64,000 bases of DNA from Beroe ovata (lineage: Eukaryota > Ctenophora > Nuda > Beroida > Beroidae): NCBI GenBank assembly GCA_946803715.1, contig CAMPET010000032.1, positions 329,654 through 393,653 on the forward strand, in the 5' to 3' direction. Below are positions 46,967-59,247 of the stretch, piece after piece (the first letter of the stretch is position 1; every line of letters starts with the position of its first letter). The position numbers were made by a program, and so were the translations under genes. The notes beneath the pieces were generated by a model. The model ran no database searches. It was not told where the DNA came from and was given only the letters and a program-made list of their open reading frames with translations.

Positions 46967-49101
46967 ATGTCAGACGAGAATCGTCCAGAACCCCCAAAGA
47001 GCCCACATTCCAGGTATGTGGCAACTCATTCCGCTATTTGTGGCAACTATTCCATGTTTCCTTACTGAGTACTGACAGATACAGCTAGTGAATGTGACAT
47101 GAGATTGACACACACTCTCTCTTCTCCTATCAGTGAGGCGATGGCTGCAGCCTCCTCTGAGTTGGAACAGAAAGCACGGTTAGAGTTAGCGCATGAGCTG
47201 TACATGAACGAGGACCTACAAATGAACATGCCTCCGCCAGAGAGCGTCTACGGACAGGTGAAGGAGATAGTACACAGGTGAGTTACACTTACTCTGTGTT
47301 ACGGACCGCAGTTTCTGTGGTGGTTGTACTTTATTACTGTGTAGTACTGATTTCTGTATGGTACTGTAATACTGATACTCTGTTATTGTTACAAACAGCA
47401 GTTGCTGTACTGTGTTACAGCTGATCTGGGTGGGTATATCATAAACATAGAACCTTGATTTCGTAGAGCGTTCTGGGACACAGTTAGAGAAGATCTTGCC
47501 AAGACTCCTCCTCAATTTGAACACAGTTTGAAACTGCTTAACGAGATGAGAGGTATTCTCCTTGAGCTGGTCCCGCCTGGCGCTATGCCAATCAGGAAGC
47601 AGATCAATGACGTCATGGATATTGACCTCTACAGGCAGCAGATCGAACAGGCAACATTTGATGTCGGAAGTGTTGTAAAATTCGTGGTGGAGATAATGCT
47701 GATGTTGTGTGCCCCTGCTCGCGATTCGGTCATCAGGTAACAGTTTGGACATGTGTAAATGCCAAATATACATGTTTTCGGACATGTGCAATGTGCATAC
47801 ACAGAACACAATGTTACGGTTTGAATGCGCACACTAAGCACATTTCACCACACATGGAGGTAACCTACACCACTTTCCCAGGTCTATTCTGAGTCACAGT
47901 GATCCGGTGGACTTGTTCAAGGAAGTGTTTGGAGCTCTGGATCTCATGCGGCTAGACTTTGTGAACTACCAACTGCGGAACCTACGTCCACAGCTCCTGG
48001 CAAACAGTGTCCAGTACGAACAGGATAAGTTCAGGACGCTCCTTGCCACCAATCCGCGTGGACTGGACAACACTAAACGGTGGATTGAGACAACCATAGA
48101 AACAATGAGAACAAGGAATGAGAATGTGTCTCCCTCGGCGATTCTCAATAATGCGTTCATTCGTCTTATCGAAGAACAGGTACCTACATGTTAGGTCGAC
48201 CGTCAATCATCCTTCTCACGAAAATCTACACGAAAATCTACACAGGGTCACAATTGTATGAAGCGTGTTTAAAAGCGCTGCCATTGTCAATTCACTGTGT
48301 GTGAAGTGGTTTCAACGAGCACGTGTTTTCAGGTTGATCCTGTCCCTGAAACGGTGTCAATGGATGTGTCAAGATTCCTGACCGTGTCACGGGAATTGAG
48401 TGCTGTGGTGTTCAGCGCTGCGTGCATCAACGTGTTACAAAGTGGTGTCGGACCCGTTCTCCAAACAGATAACTTTGCAAACAAGGTAGTCATCTTGTCA
48501 CACTGTCACTTCATACATGATGTCACACCCTCACTTGACACAAGCCGCATGTCAAAGTTCACGGTCTGTAATTCTCTCTGTGTGGCAGGTACGAGTGACT
48601 GTTTACCAGCTGGTATCGGACGAGTTTATAAACCACCCACGTGACCTGTTACCACACATCACGGAGAAACTGGTGGATGTTGTCAAGGAAACGGTTACCA
48701 CGCGACCGCTCACAGAACAGGAGTGCAGTAATGTCAGGAACTTGTTATCAGTCCTCCAGAATGCTGACAATCCCGTGTATTGCCTTATCTGGCAACGAGC
48801 CAAACAGTACCTTACCTCACTCTGGTTCGTCCTGTAGTGTGGTACTTTTCTGTCAATCATAATCATTGTTCATCAATGGTTCACCATGATTCATTGCAGT
48901 TGTAACTTGTACTTGTAAAAATAACAGTTAACAACATTATCCCACAGCAGTGGCGAAGTGGGCGCGGCAGTCCCAGGTGGCTTCGGTGTGTGCGGCTCAG
49001 ATCTACAGGGTGTGGCGAGCAAATTTACACACCTCGTCTCCTACAACCGTGGTGTATTCGGCCCTTTCTACGGAGACATCATATCACACGCTCTCGAATA
49101 G
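46967..49101 (+). CDS. TCP11: T-complex protein 11 homologue (TCP11/TCP11L family)
   Basis: Seven exons: 46967-47013, 47134-47277, 47467-47736, 47882-48179, 48333-48485, 48589-48824, 48948-49101. They join in frame to about 430 residues. Family blocks: ELAHELYMNEDLQM, AFWDTVREDLAKTPPQFEHS, LLNEMRGILLELVPPG, EQATFDVGSVVKFVVEIMLM LCAPARD, DPVDLFKEVFGALDLMRLDF and, at the end, HLVSYNRGVFGPFYGDIISH. In the last exon the correct frame (ending HALE, stop at 49101) is set by the join TG|C after SL; another open frame there continues to 49195 but does not match the family. Known: mouse TCP11 works in sperm signalling and TCP11L proteins are broadly expressed; the molecular activity is unclear. All-helical, cytoplasmic. 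Confidence 0.9.
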
Positions 49102-50613
49102 ACTCCCCGATATAGACCTCCAATTCCAGATTGCGATAAAAGACAGACTCATCAATTATTCCATTTCCAAATTTGAAATTGTTTTATTTTTATAAAAAGA
49201 GATGAAATTTGGAAATTGTTGCGCTTATAGTTATAGCTATTACTATAAGAATAGAACTATCAAGTGTTTCACTTTCTGTTTATTTATTTCTACTTTGAGA
49301 TTGTAATTGTATTTGTACTTCGGATTCAGAAATCGCGATTTTTCTATTTTCTCAATCACATGCAATGGTGGTGGAGTAAACATGTTAATGCATGAAAAAT
49401 ATGTTTATGTATGGCGTATATTGTCAATGTATGGAATTGGTAAACACCAAAAATTTTTCTCAATTTTCGATTTTTATTTGTACTCTTTTACTTTTAGTTT
49501 TGGAATTTAACAGTAAGTAAGTCAGATTGGGCTCAGATTCTGACCACTGTTTCATGTGCGCCTCTAATTCTAAAGAGGCTCAGTGACTCTAGAGGCTCAA
49601 TGACTGCAGAATGCGATGGCGCGATGCAAATGAGCTGATTCCGGGCAATACCCCATGTGTGGCATCCTATTCCTACTAATTGGCGGTGATCACAGGTCAG
49701 TGATCACGCAACGGCAAAGTGCACAGTGCGAACAACCCTGCGCGCGAGGAAGTCACGTGTATGGTGGATCAGGAGGGTCACACGGGATCATAGGTCATAT
49801 ACACGTGGATCACTGTGACAGAGTTCACCTTATGTGACCCTTAGGTGAGCCACGTTGCGCTTCCCTGGGGTCAAGTTGGATTTGAGTGACCCTCCTGATC
49901 CAAGTTACGTGGATCAGGCCTGTGTCCAAGAATAGGATGTCATTCAAACCTGCCCCTTGGGGTATTGCCCGGAAGCAGCTCATCGAACTCCTCAATTAGT
50001 ACAAATAGGGCAATCCGCAATTGGCAAAATGGGTAAACAGGGTGTAGTTCTGCTCCAGTTTCACTCTTCACTTCTCATGCGATTTACATGATCATGATTA
50101 TTACAACAAGAGGCATGTAAATCGCAACATTATTACCAGAAGGTACAGATCGAAGGTACGGAGCGAAGGTACCCGTACAGCAAGGACATCACCGTATTAA
50201 GCCAGGCAAGGCAGCGTGCCACCGTACGCTTAGCATATCCCCACATCTCCATGTCACCCAACACCAATGATCATGCTTACGTCAAGATGATGCCGGATAA
50301 GTGGATAACCTGACGTCCTGACAGTGACACGGAAGTCAGCATCAACATCCTGGTATTGGTAATCTGACGCAGTGTTCAGGGAGGACACTTATTAGTGCGT
50401 GGTAATGATTAATCAGATAAAGCCAGTCAAAAGAGAAAACCAAGTCTAATGACATAGACTTGTCTATCATATGTCATGACTCAGTACTCAGTTTATAAAT
50501 GTAGGAAATCATTGTACTTCCTGCTCAACACACCTCGTAATGAGATTACTAGTCTGTCAGGTATGGCAGCGATCATCACTGTCAGCAGCTCTGTTATTAC
50601 ACGCAGCCTGGAT
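49102..50613. other. Repeat-bearing intergenic region
   Basis: AT-rich 3' flank, a MITE-like foldback at 49631-49982, a small inverted pair (GCGATTTACATG near 50079 and CATGTAAATCGC near 50115), and GAAGGTAC-type repeats at 50140-50185. No coding sequence was found before the secreted-protein gene. Confidence 0.6.
49631..49982. mobile_element. MITE-like foldback element
   Basis: The terminal inverted repeats are TGAGCTGATTCCGGGCAATA at 49631 and the complement of GGGGTATTGCCCGGAAGCAG at the right end, one mismatch over 24 bp. Inner complementary blocks (CATCCTATTC; TGGATCAGGAGGGTCAC with GTGACCCTCCTGATCCA) continue the fold. About 350 bp, no coding capacity, so a non-autonomous DNA transposon relic is the best guess. 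Confidence 0.7.
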
Positions 50614-51985
50614 ATGTTTCTCGTTGTTGTGCTCTTGTGTAATTGTGTGTACACTGTGGTGTACACTAGTGGTGTGCCGCCCCAAGTTGCCTACTGTGAA
50701 TCGTATAATGGTAGGTTTTGTCCGAGTTCTGTAATGATGTTTTGAGTTTGATCGCGTCATACCGCATGTCATCATTTTGTGTCATGACTGACAGTACATC
50801 CTATTTGTACAGTTGTTCGAGCGGTGCTGCTGCCAGATGGTTATATCGAGGCGAATGGGTTGGGCAAGAACCCCTTCACAGATGCCAAGCACTGGGACAA
50901 CATCATGGAGATCAAGATACTGGAGATATTCAGGACCAATAGAAAGATTGCTGAGGTATTGTACAAATTGTACTACAATTGTACAAATTGTGCTACGATA
51001 TCCGCTATCCGCTAGGGATACATTCAGCTGTATCTCAAACAGATAACAGAGGTATCAGCTGGGTGTTTTGTAACTGAGTTATCATGGGGGGGTATCATTT
51101 ATTCTGTTATCTCCACTGATCGTCCCCTGCTCAGGATGACAATCCGTACCACTACGCTCTCGGGATAAATGTAGATTTCAACCCTGATATGGATGGGTGT
51201 GGCTTCTCGGACATCGGGGATGAGGGATTGTTCTACTTTGATGTAAGATTCCCACTCCGATTATAGTGATTATTGATTTAGGTTATTTCTAAATGTGTAA
51301 ATTTGGTGTCGAAGTGGTGTCGTCGACATCCGCTCTACTCCAGTACAACCTTGTCTTGTAAATGTACCATTTGGTGAAAGACAACACATGGTATACAGCT
51401 GGTATAGTGTTACCAGTGTAACCAGTGTTACCAGTGTAACCAGTAACAATATACTGGTATAGTGTTACCAGCAACGAAGAGAGATAGCTAATTATAGTTA
51501 ATTCTCTTTTGACTCTATTTTACAATTGAAAATGTAGCCCATGAACTATGTGACCAGTAACACTACAATGTAATTCAGGACTGGGAAAGTATGAAGTTGA
51601 AGCGGTTCTGCAAGAGCTGGCAGTACAGTACGTCCCAGTACGAGAAGAATGCTCTGCGGAGGAAACTGTACGATTGTCAGTGTACGTGGTCCTCATGTTG
51701 GGATAGACTAACCAAGAAACGGGGAGAGCCCGACTGTGGGTATGCACAGATGGACCAGTTGCTGTGCAAGTATGAGGCCGGCAATAAACATGGTAAGAGT
51801 GTCCACTATATCGGACTATATTGTGGAATGTGGACTCTATTTTCCTTGCTGTAACACCCATCCAGCCAATGTTAACTGGTTTTACCCTGAATAACACGTG
51901 TATAATCACAGGTTGTGTGTGGAAAGGATCACGTCAAACGTGTGTGAACCCCTTCAGTAGGATCACCAGGCGCATCAGGAAGTGA
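50614..51985 (+). CDS. Secreted cysteine-rich protein, function unknown
   Basis: Five exons join in frame: 50614-50710, 50813-50955, 51135-51242, 51579-51792, 51912-51985, about 210 residues. The start MFLVVVLLCNCVYTVVYTSG looks like a signal peptide; an upstream in-frame extension from 50476 exists but would bury it. The mature part has NGLGKNPFTDAKHWDNIMEI, then NVDFNPDMDGCGFSDIGDEG, where D-x-N-x-D-x-D-G resembles a calcium-binding loop of dockerin or thrombospondin-3 type. A Cys-rich segment follows (YDCQCTWSSCWDRL, DCGYAQMDQLLCKY), then a basic tail with ITRRIRK. There are about ten Cys in the mature protein. I do not recognise a family; an extracellular ligand, toxin-like or matrix protein are all possible. 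Confidence 0.7.
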
Positions 51986-52451
51986 CAAGAAGAGTTCAGT
52001 CAAAGTGTCACAGACTAACACATTGATACCCTGCGATGATCGAAAATATTGGAAGTGTCATTCAACTGCATGGTTCTTATAAATAGAAGTTAATAACTAG
52101 CTGAATAAAAAAGTTATTCACAACTAACAAGTCAGATGGGAAAGTTTAAAAATTCTGAATATTTGAAATAAATTTTCTTTTTGAAATTGAAATTTCATAC
52201 TAGATACGTCATTGTTTTTCATTGTTACGAAATGGGAAACAAAAATCTTGTCCATAATCCCAATCATACCTAATCCGGTGGATTGCTTCTTGACAGCTAG
52301 GATATGCGTATTCACTGTTCAATATCCGATAGAAATACTGTCAGAAGTGTCAGTATCTGAAATCAATCAGTCATCTACTAACGTTAACACAATCAAAAGT
52401 CGGGCACCTTGCAGTGTGTATACCTCGCGTGTGTATAACAAATCATACCCC
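51986..52451. other. Convergent intergenic region, no gene seen
   Basis: 3' flanks of the secreted-protein gene (+) and FANCD2 (-). AT-rich; no exon or repeat of note. Confidence 0.5.
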
Positions 52452-55068
52452 TCAATCAATGGTTAAGTAATACTCACTGTCGTTTGCATAGTCCCCCTCC
52501 CTCTCCCCCTCCTCCCCAGAATCGACACTCAGTTCACTCAGATCATCTTCGTCTTCCTCCTCACTTTCATCCAATACCTGCTAGCAACAGTCCTGTTAAC
52601 TACGATACTGTCAACAATATTCCTCTGTTAACAAATTAAATACTGCTATTGAATAATGACAGTCCTGTTTACAACAACGGTCCTGTTGACAACATTCCTG
52701 TAAACATGAATCACAATATCCTGCTAAGACCAACCTGTGATACGATCTCCTCTCCCTTTAAATTCCGCTGCTTCAAATTCCCGACCCAGATGGCATCAGT
52801 ACAGCCGTGAGCAGCGAATATCACTTTGACCTTGAGAACAAACGCTTCCAGAAACTTCTTCAGCAAGGGAACACGGGCGGTGAGTGCGATGTCTTTAGAA
52901 CTCTTGGAATGACAAGTCACGTGATGCAGATATCTGGTAGATGATTGGATCTTCTTTAACAACGCCTGAACATCAGCAAAGTTGGTGGCCATCATCTTTT
53001 GGAGGAGCGGCAGTCCTAAGGAGAGGAAAACCTCGAGGAATTTCTGGCCGTATATCAGAGCTGATCGGAGTAAAGGTCGGGAGTTGACAGTCTTGATGTA
53101 ACTGATGAGAGTTGCAAAGTGTGCGACAGCTGTCGACAGAATATCGAAACTGTCTTCTTGTCCTGCTATCTGCTTCTGATAGAGGACCAACTGAACCAGA
53201 ACAGCCTTGTATACAGTGGGTAAAGTTGCACGGTTTAGTGTAGGGAAGGTACGTTCCGAATCGGAGTTGCCTGTTACTACAGCATCCAGCTCCTTCATAA
53301 ACAAATCCAACAGCAGTGACACACTCTCGGAAGAGTGGTGGAAGAGGGTGGTAACGAAGAATCCGATTCCCTCATTGTATCGTACTTTACCCGCCTTTTC
53401 CTCCGCAGTCAACTCCCAACTACTCTCCAGACACTCTTTACAGAGGAGTGCGACGCGCGGCTCACTCACTTCACTGATCACGTGACAGCACCTCACCAAA
53501 CTGCTTACGGAGCTAAACGTAGTGCAGCATGTTCTGAACGTGAGGAGGTAGTGCAGAGCATGTTTCCTCCGTGCAGAGAGGGGTCCCTGTGACTTGGCAG
53601 TCTGTAATCGGCATGCCAACATGGTGAAAACTTCTGCCGAGCATTCACTGTTATTGATAAACCCAGGTGAGCTGAACAATAACTCTAGTATATTGAACAC
53701 AATCTCGTACAACTTCACTTTGAATGGTTCCTCGTTCATTGACAGGACCTCATCCTGTGTAGACGTCTCCTCATCACCACCAGTACCTGTATTCGATAAG
53801 TCCATCATCTGACATAGAGCAGGAACAAGGCTGATTAGATGCTTCAAGAAGGTAGTGTCAGGGACTGTCGACAACTTTGAGAAGCCGAGAGCTCTACTAT
53901 CGGGTTTACCAAACCCGCCCGCGGGCTTCAATTTGAACTTGCATTTGGCAAGAAGATCCTCCAGCAACATACACGTCTGGGGGAGAGCGATTATCGCACT
54001 CTGTTGAGTGGAGTCCTCCAGCGTATAAGTGAGTATTGTGGAAGTGGCAGTGTCTAGTTCCCGGATATATCCTGCAAACCGCTTCATCTGAACAGAGATT
54101 AAAACCTGCCTCTTCAGCCCTCCACTATCTCCTATCTTATCACCCTGTGTCTTCAGCTGTGTACCTTCACTACTGACATCCATCGAGAATAGGTCTGCGG
54201 AGTCGTTCACATTCGTCTTTGAACTTTGTCCCTTTTTAGTCCGTGTTGAATCATCAGTGTGGTCAAACTCGGTCAAGATAAGGTTATCAAGGACCGGGGC
54301 TTGACCTAACATACCGAACAACTCGTACAACAACTCCACTCTCCTCACCACCTTGCTCCTCATCGACTCCCTACTATCCACATGGAAAGTATTCAGCTGC
54401 TCGATGACCAGATTTATCATCGCTAGAAGAATATGAGTGGATTTCTCGTGTGAAGGGATAAGTTGAAGGGGGAGAGTACGAATTGGACATCCGAGGAGTG
54501 AGTCGATGTCATCGAGAGAGTTGCTCACTCGAGCAACGGTTGCTCCAACGAGACGGAGGAGAGGGAAGAGTGTCATGAGACGTGGTGGGGTGGTAGATGG
54601 TGGCGAGGTTGAAAGGTTGTCCCATATGTTGATGCTGATAAAGTGGCTGTTCTCCAGCGTATCAGCACTTTCTATCCCCAGAATGTCGCACTAGTTGGAT
54701 AGAGTAGAAGTTAGAATGAGTGGAATCAGGGACAAACTACAATCTACATAACGAGAGTGCTATCATATGATATGAACCTGTTCTGAGGGTGTATTCTCAT
54801 TCAGGGGGGTGTCGGCAATGTAATTGTTCACTAGCTGCTCCTCAAACAGTGTGAACATGGCAGCCACTGTGTCGTCCTGTATTCCTCCACCCATCAGACA
54901 GTTCGCCAGTTCATCGTACAGTAGAGCAGTCAGAACAGGACTGTCCTTCAGTTGCGTCGATACCTGTGTCATGTGTGTGAGTGTGTGTTTGTCATTTGTG
55001 TGTGTCATGTGTATCTGCCTGTCAGTCTGTCTGTGGACTGCGTGACTGTGGACAGATGCACACACGCA

Positions 55069-55118
<50 letters not shown>

Positions 55119-58100
55119 GACACAGACACACACTCACACTCACACACTCACACACACACCTTGTTCAGATATTCCATGGCTGTGTCCACGCCCTGCACTG
55201 ACAGGGCCTCCATGAGGGAGCACGCCGCTATCACGCCCACTTTCCGTAGTTTCACACTCGGGTGAGAGAGGTATTTCCGGGTTATGATGTGGATATCGTC
55301 CACATTCCTGGAGGAGTCGTCACCCGATATCCGCACCAGAAGAAACAACACCTTATTACGGGGGAATGTCAGTGTTGACAGGGAGTCAGAGAATGCTGAC
55401 TGTTGGTGATGGCCGATGTCATCATGAGTCACTAGTGAGGGAGAGTTTCTAGTTACCTGTCTCGCTTGTTGTATTGAGAGGGTATTCAGGTAATCTAGAA
55501 GTCCATTGAGGAGGGGACTGAACTTGTTGAGTGTGCTGCCAGTGGCCTGCCTGATCAGTGACAGTGTTTTCACGGCAGAATCGCACTCTTTAGATTGTCC
55601 ACTACCGATGTGGGAAATGAGGGACCCTACCACTTCCTGTCGACACTGCATTTCACCGCTGAGATGAACTGTGTGAGACTGTGAAAGAGTGAAAGCGAGG
55701 TGGTACGATACACACAGATGAATCAGAGATTCCCTCACTTTGCAAAGATAGAGACATAGAACACAGGGGGAAGGGGGTGATCAGGCATTGACACGAGGAG
55801 AGAGTTGGATATCTTCAACAGTTCTGTGGAAAATAGGAGTGCTGTTTTGGAGTGGCTCTTGAACAGTTCCTGTAATGATGAACATGTAATCATGTGTGTC
55901 AAGTTGTCATGACATAAATGTTTGTCATGTTGTGTGTGTGTGTGTGTATGTGTGTGTGTGTGTGTGTGTGCGTCATGTTGGGACTATAAGACCAAAATCG
56001 TGTTGTTGTGAGTGGAAGAGTAACCTGGACGCACGACAGAGTTAGGCGACCCTCTCTAATCTGATGTTTCATAGAGTTGAGAACTTGGCGCGGTTTGCTG
56101 TTGACTCTAAACAGGACAAAGAACACAAGGATGTCAAACATGGTCAGAGTGTCAGAACATGAGTGTAGCAAGGATAGCCACGATTTCTGTATCTGGTTGT
56201 GGAAACGGAGGATTTGCTCCAAACACTCCATGGATAATTCCTCTGCTTCCAGCCCATCCCTGAAATAGGTGGATAACCCTATAACGACATGTGAAACGCG
56301 GTTATACCTTACTGATGGACAACACCATGCTACAAGAATAAATGAAAATGTGTGATAGTGAGGGAACTGTGCGAATGTGATGATGATGAGGTTTAACCGT
56401 TAGCACTACTCACCCAGCCTGGCAGAGAGATTCGAACTGTATATTATCCCTGATGGTAGTAATTGCCCTCACTGGGGCTGCTGTAGAGAGTAGAAAACGC
56501 AGGGCTGCTGGCATAGAGTCAGCAGTTAGGGCAGGTAATAATTCCTCTACTGATAGGTGAACCTTGTCTGAAATATGGATGTAAAACCAGTGTGTGTGTG
56601 TGTGTGCCCAGTGTGCGTATGTCATCAGAGGATAATGCCGGTGGACAACAAGGGGGGGGGAGAAGGAGAGTTGGGCGAGGGAATCAGGAGTGTGAGAATT
56701 AGTGCTATATCATGTATGAAGAAAAAACACACGCACCCAACACTTGCTCTGACAGTGACAGTTCACTGAAAGCTTCAAGAATACAAGGCAAGAGCTCAGT
56801 GTCAGATAGAAGATCTAGCAGGAAAACAGCTGCATCCTCGTGCCTGTTATCAGGTAACATTTCAGGTAGTCCTGCTATTACTTCCTTCTGAACCTGACAG
56901 GATACAATATAAGTTTAACCGGCTGCCAAAAATGTCAATTATTGTCCCCTTGAATATGTTGGAGTTATTACCACTGTCGAGCAAGCTGGAAGAACCTCAG
57001 TCAGTTTACTGATAATCACGTCAGCACAATGAGACGTATTCCATCTGAGTTGTGAAACAATCAATGCTGCCATGTTACAAGTCCGTGACTCTGCAAGAAA
57101 ATTTGTTGCAGCCGGTTGAAGTGATGCACTGATCCAAAGCTGAAAGCGCCAAATTCGATCTAACGGCGAAATTCTGGAAAATTCCATGTCCGCGCGCAGA
57201 GAGCAAGTTGTGCTCAATTCTGTGTCATTCGGCGCTCGCGCGCGGCATTGAAAGCATGAGTGGCAAATGTAAACAGTTCTGTTTTAGCATCAAGAAACAT
57301 AAAGTTACGAGCTATGCTAGTGGCAACTTCATGGATATGCGTGATCATGATACCCTTACCGGTAACGAGTGGCAGCTTCTCGAGTATCATTTCAGTCAGT
57401 GAGTCAGTAAGTGGAGTAACCTTAAGTAACAGTTTGAACAGTGACTCACTGCTTATGTTACAGTCGTCTCTTGCAAGCGGTAACATGGACACTTTCATAC
57501 TGAAATTAGAAATTGGTCAGAGCTGGTTACAACTCACAAACACCTAGCTGAATATGATAGAACTTAATCTAAATCCTTTATCCCAGCCTTAGTGCGTGTT
57601 TCTGACCTTTTGTATTTACTCCATATGACAGCGTCAATAAAACATGAAAACAATGTCAGCGCACCGATCACCATGACAACTGCACCAATGATACCCCTCT
57701 ATCAGTGCCCCTCAATTTAGATCTATATAGACGTTGTCTGCCAATTTATAACCGTTGTTCTTGTCTATCTGTTACTCTACGAGCACGTCAATGACATCAT
57801 ACACTCTTCCCAGGATGAAAATCATTGGTATATCCCTGTGTTTCAGTTCTTGCCAATTACTGAGCAATATCATATAACGTAGCTGTTATCGGATGCTGTT
57901 ATCAGCTGTCACCTCATGTTAACAGTTCCGTCTATCAGGTGTCGGGTTACCTCGCACGGGGACATATAGTCTCAAGGAAGCGCTACGCATACTCGGATAT
58001 AAGTGTTACCACTTCGAGGATATCTTTACCAATCACGGTCACTCAGACGCTTGGGTTCGCTATATCAACCACCGGCCACGTGATAACAAGTCACGCGATC

Positions 58101-59247
58101 TTATATCACGTGATCAAAAGTCGCGTGACAGATCACGTGGTGATCATGAAGAATTGCTCGCACTGTTCCATGAACTACTACAAGATTACGATGCAGTGGT
58201 CGACTTCCCCCACGCACTATTCCACATGGTGTTGGTGTCAATGTGTCCGCGAGCTAGTGTCCTGCTTACAACACGGGATGTTGACACATGGGTGGATAGT
58301 ATGACATCACTCCTCACCACAGTGGACTCGGTGAGGAGGTACAGGGCGTGGTTACAACCCCTCTCCTCTCACCTCCTCCCTCACTTCCTACAGATCACAG
58401 AGTTCATGCATGAGCTAGCATTCCCGGACACCAGTGCATCAGGTCTCCGTGACACCTTCATCAGACACCATGACACCATCATAACACTTTACCCTGGTGT
58501 CAAAGTGATGACACTAGGACGTGATGGATGGAGTGTGGTGTGTGATGCTCTAAATCACACGGGAGTCCCACATAACATTCCCTATCCGCGACTTAATTCC
58601 CGGGCATCGGTACTGAAGATGCATGTGATATGTCACGTGATTTACAATGTGCTGCTCTGGTATTGTACTCCTATTCTAATATTGTTTGCGTTTTGGTAGA
58701 ATAGAATCTGTTAATACAAGCTTCTTTGATTGAGTAATTAAGGGGTTCTATGCCAAATAGATTGATCATCCCTATTAAGTGAAGTTAGCCTGTTTGTTGG
58801 GCCCTTTATTGTTGAACGTTTAAGCTAATGCTAACTATACGCTGTATCGTAATTATCAAAGAAGATTCTTGAGGACAGATCGTGATTATGATAAGAAAAG
58901 GAGCCAAACATTGATAAGAAACTCACAATTCCATGTCGTCCATGTGATCATTTATTGCTGCCAACAACTGCTCCTTGCCATCCGGATTCACAGCTTTTAA
59001 ACTCAGTTTTCTGAAAGATTGAGTAAGTAACACCTGATGCCCTGATAAGAATAGAACCTGATGTGAGTGTCACCTGCAGATAAGAACAAGGGTATCACCT
59101 GATAAAAAAGTCACTCGTGTCACCGGTCACAGAGTATCGATCATTGTCGAATGCTATACCGTACGGTGTCAATAGTTCAGCTAGCTCAGTGTCACTGTGT
59201 TTTGTTTTCTTGACACCATCCAACAGCCCATCTCTCTTACGTTTCAT
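52452..59247 (-). CDS. FANCD2: Fanconi anemia group D2 protein (FANCD2), 12 exons
   Basis: Exons from 5': 59247-59099, 59011-58927, 57499-57360, 57090-56972, 56893-56737, 56567-56414, 56259-56025, 55869-55739, 55658-55160, 54963-54778, 54690-52735, 52577-52452. All join in frame. The start MKRKRDGLLDGVKK is basic as in vertebrate FANCD2. Matches include SLFKLLLKVTPL with ILEKLPLV, AALIVSQLRWN, GLPEMLPDNRHEDA, CRQEVVGSLISHIGSG, and the end LYDELANC ... LHHVTCHSKSSKD, RVPLLKKFLEAFVLKVKV, GNLKQRNLKGEEI plus an acidic tail. DDIHIITRKYLSHPS aligns with the human segment carrying monoubiquitination site Lys561, and the Lys is kept. Known: monoubiquitinated FANCD2-FANCI clamps DNA in interstrand-crosslink repair. 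Intron 2 (57500-58926) contains the antisense sulfotransferase-like gene. Confidence 0.95.
55050..55159. repeat. (CA)n microsatellite in FANCD2 intron
   Basis: CA array with CAGA interruptions, ending directly at the splice donor of the exon that encodes the monoubiquitination site. Confidence 0.9.
55928..55972. repeat. (GT)n microsatellite in FANCD2 intron
   Basis: GT array with one TA interruption in the short intron between the exons at 56025 and 55869. Confidence 0.9.
57815..58699 (+). CDS. Sulfotransferase-like P-loop protein (Sulfotransfer_4 type), nested in FANCD2
   Basis: Two exons: a 13-nt first exon at 57815-57827 (MKII + one base) and 57939-58699. The join gives MKIIGVGLPRTGTYSLKEAL, the 5'-phosphosulfate-binding P-loop of the Sulfotransfer_4/NAD(P)-like sulfotransferase family (GLPRTGTxSLxxAL), then GYKCYHFEDIF. 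Further on are VVDFPHALFHMVLVSMCPRA and LLTTRDVDTWVDSM, where TTRD-x-x-x-W is the 3'-phosphate-binding region. The end VLLWYCTPILILFAFW is a membrane-anchor-like hydrophobic tail. Residues about 48-72 are a charged insert, RDNKSRDLISRDQKSRD and RSRGD, encoded by CACGTGA-type repeats. The gene lies wholly in intron 2 of FANCD2 on the opposite strand. About 257 residues. The biochemical substrate is unknown. Confidence 0.8.
58070..58145 (+). repeat. CACGTGATnA-type repeat inside coding sequence
   Basis: Tandem units such as CACGTGATAACAAGT, CACGCGATCTTATAT and CACGTGATCAAAAGT. They remain in frame and encode the Arg/Ser/Asp insert of the sulfotransferase-like protein. Confidence 0.75.

Noticed and set aside
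48948-49195. Alternative last-exon frame of TCP11 running to 49195
   Set aside because: The frame ending at 49101 matches the family (SYNRGVFGPFYGDII) and fits the splice phase.
55660-55740. Apparent frame break in FANCD2 between two matching segments
   Set aside because: A short 80-nt GT-AG intron (donor after 55739, acceptor CATCTCAG before 55658) restores the frame and gives exact length agreement with the family, so no frameshift is needed.
56308-56329. A 22-nt microexon in FANCD2
   Set aside because: Including it puts the next exon out of frame; joining 56414 directly to 56259 keeps the frame.
52452-59247. FANCI instead of FANCD2
   Set aside because: The C-terminal blocks (LLHH-type HSK, PLLKK, GNLKxRxLxGEE) and the IRK site are those of FANCD2.
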